A program made the position numbers and the translations under genes. 9,117 nt of DNA from Candidatus Zhuqueibacterota bacterium (GTDB taxonomy: Bacteria > Zhuqueibacterota > Zhuqueibacteria > Oceanimicrobiales > Oceanimicrobiaceae), in contig JAABYK010000066.1 of NCBI GenBank assembly GCA_011775825.1, positions 27,966 to 37,082 of the forward strand. Reading direction: 5' to 3'. Below the pieces are notes generated by a model. The model ran no database searches and was not told where the DNA came from. It worked only from the letters and a program-made list of their open reading frames with translations. Below are positions 6,494-9,117 of this stretch, one piece after another. Each line of letters opens with the position of its first letter. The stretch's first letter is position 1.

Positions 6494-7858
6494 ATGAAAA
6501 ACAGCAAAGCAAACAGAATCATACTCGTCGAAGATGATGCGTTGTATGGCAAGGCCATAAAACGTAATTTGGCCGAGGCGTATGACGTTCTCCTGGCCGG
6601 GTCGGCTGAAGAGGCTCGTAAAAAACTAAAAAAAGTTACTCCCGAAGTTGTTTTGCTAGATATAAGTCTGCCTGGTCAAAGTGGTATTGAGTTTTTACAA
6701 GAGTTTAAGAGCGAGCATGCAGAGGTGCCGGTGATCATGTTAACCGCGATGGATGACGTCCCTAAAGTCGTGGAATCGATGAAACTCGGCGCCTACGACT
6801 ATCTCTTGAAGCCGGTCAGAACGGAGACGCTGATACACAAAATTGACCAGGCATTGCAATCGGCAAAACTTCAGCAGGAGGTTGAGCGAAGACGCAATTT
6901 ACAACTCGCTACCAATCAGGAATATCAACTGATCGGTGAAAGTGCCAGTCTCAACAAAATTCGAAAAGAGATTCAGGTTCTTGGCGAAACGGACACAACG
7001 GTTCTGATTCAGGGCGAAACCGGCACCGGCAAAGAGTTGGTGGCTCGGCACATTCATGCTGCCAGCCCTCGTGCAAGCGGGCCTTTTGTCGCCTTAAATT
7101 GTGGCGCCATTCCGAAGGATTTGATCGAGTCAGAATTGTTCGGCCACAAGAAAGGCGCATTCACCGGAGCGGAACGGGAAATCGGCAAATTTCGATTGGC
7201 GGCAGGCGGCACGTTGTTGTTGGATGAAATCAGCGAAATGCCGGTTCAGGCGCAGACGAGACTTTTGCGGGTGCTCGAAGAAGGGGAGTTTTATCCGGTG
7301 GGCAGCACCGAGCTTGTGCACGTGGATGTCCGTACGATAGCCTCCACCAACAGAAAACTTGATGAACGGGTGAAAAAAGGCGCGTTCCGTGAAGATCTCT
7401 ATTATCGTCTCAATGTGTATCCATTACTGATTCCGCCACTGCGAGAACACCCAGATGACATTATCCCCCTGGCTCATTTTTTTATCGAGCAATTCAACAT
7501 AAAATTTGGCAAGAATTTCAAAGAAATTACTCCCAAAGCTCAAGAGATTTTGGTCCAACATTCGTGGAAGGGAAACGTCCGGGAACTTCGGAGTTTAATC
7601 GAACGCGTTCTCCTGTTTCAAGAAGGTGAAGTGATCGAGCCAGAGCATTTGAATCTCGCTCCGGCACAGGCAACGTCAAAAACCGAAACGCCATCTTTCA
7701 AACTCCCTGAAGATGGTTTGGACCTGGAGGAATTGGAACGCACTCTGATCTTACAAGCATTGGAACGCACCAAGTATAATAAAACCAGAGCTGCGAAACT
7801 CCTAAATCTCTCCCCACCCACCTTTTACTACCGCCTTGAAAAGTACGGTTTGAAGTAA
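6494..7858 (+). CDS. NtrC-family sigma-54-dependent response regulator
   Basis: The 454-residue protein has the full NtrC architecture and usual length. The receiver (about 7-122) has acidic pocket E13-D14-D15, phospho-acceptor Asp56 (VVLLDISLPG), Thr84, switch Tyr103 and Lys106. The AAA+ domain (about 145-375) has Walker A GETGTGKE (174-181), the intact GAFTGA sigma-54 contact loop (221-226), Walker B LLLDE (241-245) and an arginine-rich second half (REDLYYRLNVYP, NVRELRSLIERV). The C-terminal Fis-type helix-turn-helix (about 410-452) reads NKTRAAKLLNLSPPTFYYRLEKYGLK. When phosphorylated, presumably by the kinase upstream, it should bind upstream sites and use ATP to open sigma-54 promoters. 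The only good sigma-54 promoter in view is 430 bp downstream, before the small receiver gene. The start at 6494 is the first possible: an in-frame TGA lies at 6479-6481. No clear ribosome binding site is present. Nitrogen control itself is not implied. Confidence 0.95.
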   Translation: MKNSKANRIILVEDDALYGKAIKRNLAEAYDVLLAGSAEEARKKLKKVTPEVVLLDISLPGQSGIEFLQEFKSEHAEVPVIMLTAMDDVPKVVESMKLGAYDYLLKPVRTETLIHKIDQALQSAKLQQEVERRRNLQLATNQEYQLIGESASLNKIRKEIQVLGETDTTVLIQGETGTGKELVARHIHAASPRASGPFVALNCGAIPKDLIESELFGHKKGAFTGAEREIGKFRLAAGGTLLLDEISEMPVQAQTRLLRVLEEGEFYPVGSTELVHVDVRTIASTNRKLDERVKKGAFREDLYYRLNVYPLLIPPLREHPDDIIPLAHFFIEQFNIKFGKNFKEITPKAQEILVQHSWKGNVRELRSLIERVLLFQEGEVIEPEHLNLAPAQATSKTETPSFKLPEDGLDLEELERTLILQALERTKYNKTRAAKLLNLSPPTFYYRLEKYGLK

Positions 7859-7945
7859 GTCCGTTCCATTCATTCCTAAGAGCACAGATCTTTAGACTGC
7901 GGCGACTGTGTAGCAGCCATGGGTGATCGCCGAGGAAAAGTAAAG

Positions 7946-7973
7946 TCCCCTTTGAAGGGGGATTTAGGGGATG
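7946..7973. repeat. Solitary palindromic repeat related to the tandem array
   Basis: CCCCTT-TG-AAGGGG (7947-7960), followed by GGATTTAGGGGATG, matches the head of the 250-bp unit (CCCCCTTTGAAGGGGG followed within about 25 bases by AGGGGGATG), but the GATTTCGC hairpin between the two parts is missing. It lies 88 bp after the regulator's stop codon and could act as a terminator or be a dispersed miniature repeat. Confidence 0.6.
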
Positions 7974-8055
7974 TAAATTTGCGAATGCTATAGAATGTAG
8001 AGCCTTTTGAATTCTCTTGATTGATTGGGATTTATATCCCGTTCCACTTTCCCGT

Positions 8056-8073
8056 TCAGCACACATGTGCTGA
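8056..8073. promoter_or_regulatory. Candidate activator-binding dyad (UAS)
   Basis: TCAGCACA-CA-TGTGCTGA is a perfect 8-2-8 inverted repeat about 220 bp upstream of the -24 element of the sigma-54 promoter at 8286. Fis-type HTH activators of the NtrC family bind such dyads as dimers at this sort of distance. The NtrC-like protein encoded just upstream is the obvious candidate ligand; this is inference. Confidence 0.45.
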
Positions 8074-8285
8074 TGAATTATCACGATCTCGAACCCAAAA
8101 GTCCCCGCTTTATCCCGCCTCATTTTATTATCATTTGCTAAAAAGTTCATGATTTGCTCAAATTCAAAGTCCGTTCCAAGAAAAACTTGATCTTGTACAC
8201 GCGGTCTGGAAAATGTTAATAAATTGTTATGTTTCCAAAGGCTTAGCGAGACCTTCAATCGTTTTGTCTTCGGGGAAATCTAACA

Positions 8286-8301
8286 TGGCACGTTAATTGA
8301 G
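8286..8301 (+). promoter_or_regulatory. Sigma-54 (-24/-12) promoter
   Basis: TGGCACG-TTAA-TTGAG matches the sigma-54 consensus TGGCACG-N4-TTGCW at every defined position except one: A instead of C in the -12 GC. The GG-to-G spacing of 10 bases is correct. Transcription would begin near 8312, just before the receiver gene. It lies in an intergenic region downstream of a sigma-54 activator gene, which raises its credibility. Confidence 0.7.
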
Positions 8302-8316
8302 AGGTTAGGATGACGT

Positions 8317-8721
8317 ATGCATTCGTCTGAGGCGATGACAATGACTATAAGAAATGTCGGGGACAAGAAGATCTTGCTCGTAGAAGATGACGAGCTTTTT
8401 CGCAAAGCCGTTTGTGACTGTCTCTCGGAACGCTATGAAATTGATACGGTGGAGTCAGCGGAGAAGGCATTGCGGTACTTTGAAACCGGACCACCGGATC
8501 TTTTGTTGCTGGATATTAACTTGCCGGGCATGAGTGGGATTGAGTTCTTGAGTAAGATTAATTCTAAGTGGGCAGACTTACCCGTCATATTGGTTACGGC
8601 ACTCGAGGAGGCTCGTTTGGTCGTCGATTTTTTGCAACTCGAGACCCTGGATTGTTTGGTCAAGCCTTTCTCAAGCAAAAAGTTATTACGGACAATTGAG
8701 AATGCATTTAAAGCAAATTAA
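8317..8721 (+). CDS. Stand-alone receiver-domain response regulator
   Basis: The 134-residue protein is a single CheY-like receiver with no output domain. From the 8317 start, the acidic pocket is E23-D24-D25, the phospho-acceptor is Asp66 (LLLLDINLPGMSGIEFL), followed by Thr94 and Lys116 (CLVKPF). The residue three before the lysine, normally the Tyr/Phe switch, is Cys113. It is clearly similar to the receiver of the upstream NtrC-like regulator (shared LVEDD, SAE-A, LLDI-LPG-SGIEFL, PVI, TA), suggesting duplication. Possible roles are phosphate sink, feedback or adaptor for the multi-PAS kinase. Three in-frame starts exist: ATG 8317 (AGGA 6 bases upstream), 8335 and 8341 (GAGG 8 bases upstream). 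If the sigma-54 promoter is used, the transcript starts near 8312 and would lack the AGGA, favouring 8341 (MTIRNVGDKK). Confidence 0.9.
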   Translation: MHSSEAMTMTIRNVGDKKILLVEDDELFRKAVCDCLSERYEIDTVESAEKALRYFETGPPDLLLLDINLPGMSGIEFLSKINSKWADLPVILVTALEEARLVVDFLQLETLDCLVKPFSSKKLLRTIENAFKAN

Positions 8722-8762
8722 GGAAAGAGCGTTCATCATGGTCGTACGTTGGCTCGGCGACC

Positions 8763-8789
8763 GGGCATGGGGCAGGAGGTTCCGTGCCC
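8763..8789 (+). terminator. Hairpin after the receiver gene
   Basis: GGGCATGG (8763-8770) pairs with CCGTGCCC (8782-8789) through seven Watson-Crick pairs and one G-U, with an 11-base loop, 42 bases after the stop codon. The following AACTTTAAAA lacks a proper T-run, so it is at best a weak or non-canonical terminator. Confidence 0.3.
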
Positions 8790-8905
8790 AACTTTAAAAC
8801 TGAAGGAAAACGGAAGAATGAGTCCACTTCGGTTTGGTCCGTGACCATTGGGGACACACTCAAGGGTATGGGGACCACTTATGAAGGATATCCAGATCAA
8901 GTTAA

Positions 8906-8931
8906 TTCCTTTAGCGTTTCAGCTAAAGGAA
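8906..8931. repeat. Perfect 10-bp hairpin, REP-like
   Basis: TTCCTTTAGC-GTTTCA-GCTAAAGGAA is a perfect inverted repeat with a 6-base loop in a gene-free region. It has no T-run and resembles small dispersed REP-type hairpins; no second copy occurs in this window. Confidence 0.55.
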
Positions 8932-9117
8932 ACGTTGGTTAAATGCAAGGTCTCCACGCCCGCCATTTTGCAACTACCTCAGACACTGAATAGAAAGAGA
9001 GAAACCGAGTGTTCCGCATCTACACGTCACTGGGACAAAGGTTGGGCCTTTTGTCGGGATTAAGGATGCGTGGACTCGAAGATGGAGGTTGTGGTTGGAA
9101 TGAATTATTTCGCTGAG

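Larger units (their letters stand above)
7859..8285. other. Regulatory intergenic region between the two response regulators
   Basis: No gene is supportable; a minus-strand frame over 7698-8258 is antisense and contains repeat-derived sequence. The region holds an isolated palindromic repeat (7946-7970), a short GGGAT-TTAT-ATCCC inverted repeat (8027-8040), the 18-bp dyad at 8056-8073, and a 12-base direct repeat AAGTCCGTTCCA at 7857-7868 and 8167-8178. The length and AT-rich character suit a sigma-54 control region with distant activator sites and a looping segment. Confidence 0.55.
8722..9117. other. Right-hand region without a supportable gene
   Basis: A stop-free frame from 8721 to 8942 reads plausibly (GSVPNFKTEGKRKN, WSVTIGDTLKGMGTTYEGYP) but has no good start codon and no recognisable family. 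The 71-codon frame 8848-9063 overlaps it in another frame and looks spurious. At the extreme edge an ATG at 9100 follows GGAGG (9084-9088) by 11 bases and stays open to 9117 (MNYFAE). It could be the first codons of a gene beyond the window, but six codons are too few to judge. Confidence 0.4.

Noticed and set aside
8027..8040. GGGAT-TTAT-ATCCC as a terminator for the NtrC-like gene
   Set aside because: The stem is only 5 bp, with no T-run after it and almost 170 bp from the stop codon.
7698..8258. Minus-strand 186-codon frame
   Set aside because: It overlaps the HTH-coding end of the NtrC-like gene, runs through a palindromic repeat and covers the regulatory region. No motif is recognisable.
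8848..9063. 71-codon plus-strand frame near the right edge
   Set aside because: No ribosome binding site or motif, it contains the perfect hairpin, and it overlaps another open frame of equal merit.

Overview
The window comes from a bacterium of moderate GC content. No rRNA, tRNA or other taxonomic marker is present, so the lineage is uncertain. A DUF4097 envelope protein, a BlaI-type regulator remnant, large multi-PAS kinases, a sigma-54 activator and GC-rich palindromic intergenic repeats together resemble environmental phyla such as KSB1/Calditrichota or Acidobacteria. That assignment is inference only.

Layout. At the left edge (3-1019, minus strand) is an essentially complete gene for a secreted or periplasmic DUF4097 beta-strand-repeat protein. 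The divergent region 1020-1476 ends in a well-formed BlaI/MecI-type operator-promoter. It drives only wreckage: a blaI start with an in-frame stop codon, joined by a deletion to a truncated SRPBCC-domain gene (1477 to about 1875). About 530 bp without a recognisable gene follows.

The core is a two-component system. A 1155-residue soluble sensor histidine kinase (2436-5903; five PAS domains, one GAF, HisKA and HATPase) is followed by an NtrC-family response regulator with receiver, sigma-54 AAA+ and Fis-type HTH domains (6494-7858). They are separated by 590 bp that holds two complete and one partial copy of a roughly 250-bp tandem repeat. The repeat carries a hairpin with a conserved stem and variable loop, and it also supplies the last codons and stop codon of the kinase.

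Downstream, a stand-alone receiver (8317-8721) resembles the receiver of the NtrC-like protein. It is preceded by the only good sigma-54 (-24/-12) promoter seen in the window. A perfect 8-2-8 dyad about 220 bp further upstream is a candidate activator site, and half of that dyad also occurs upstream of the kinase. The inferred circuit is kinase -> NtrC-like activator -> sigma-54 transcription of the small receiver, which could feed back on the kinase. The receiver lacks the usual switch aromatic residue (Cys instead of Tyr/Phe). The last 400 bp hold hairpins but no gene I can support.
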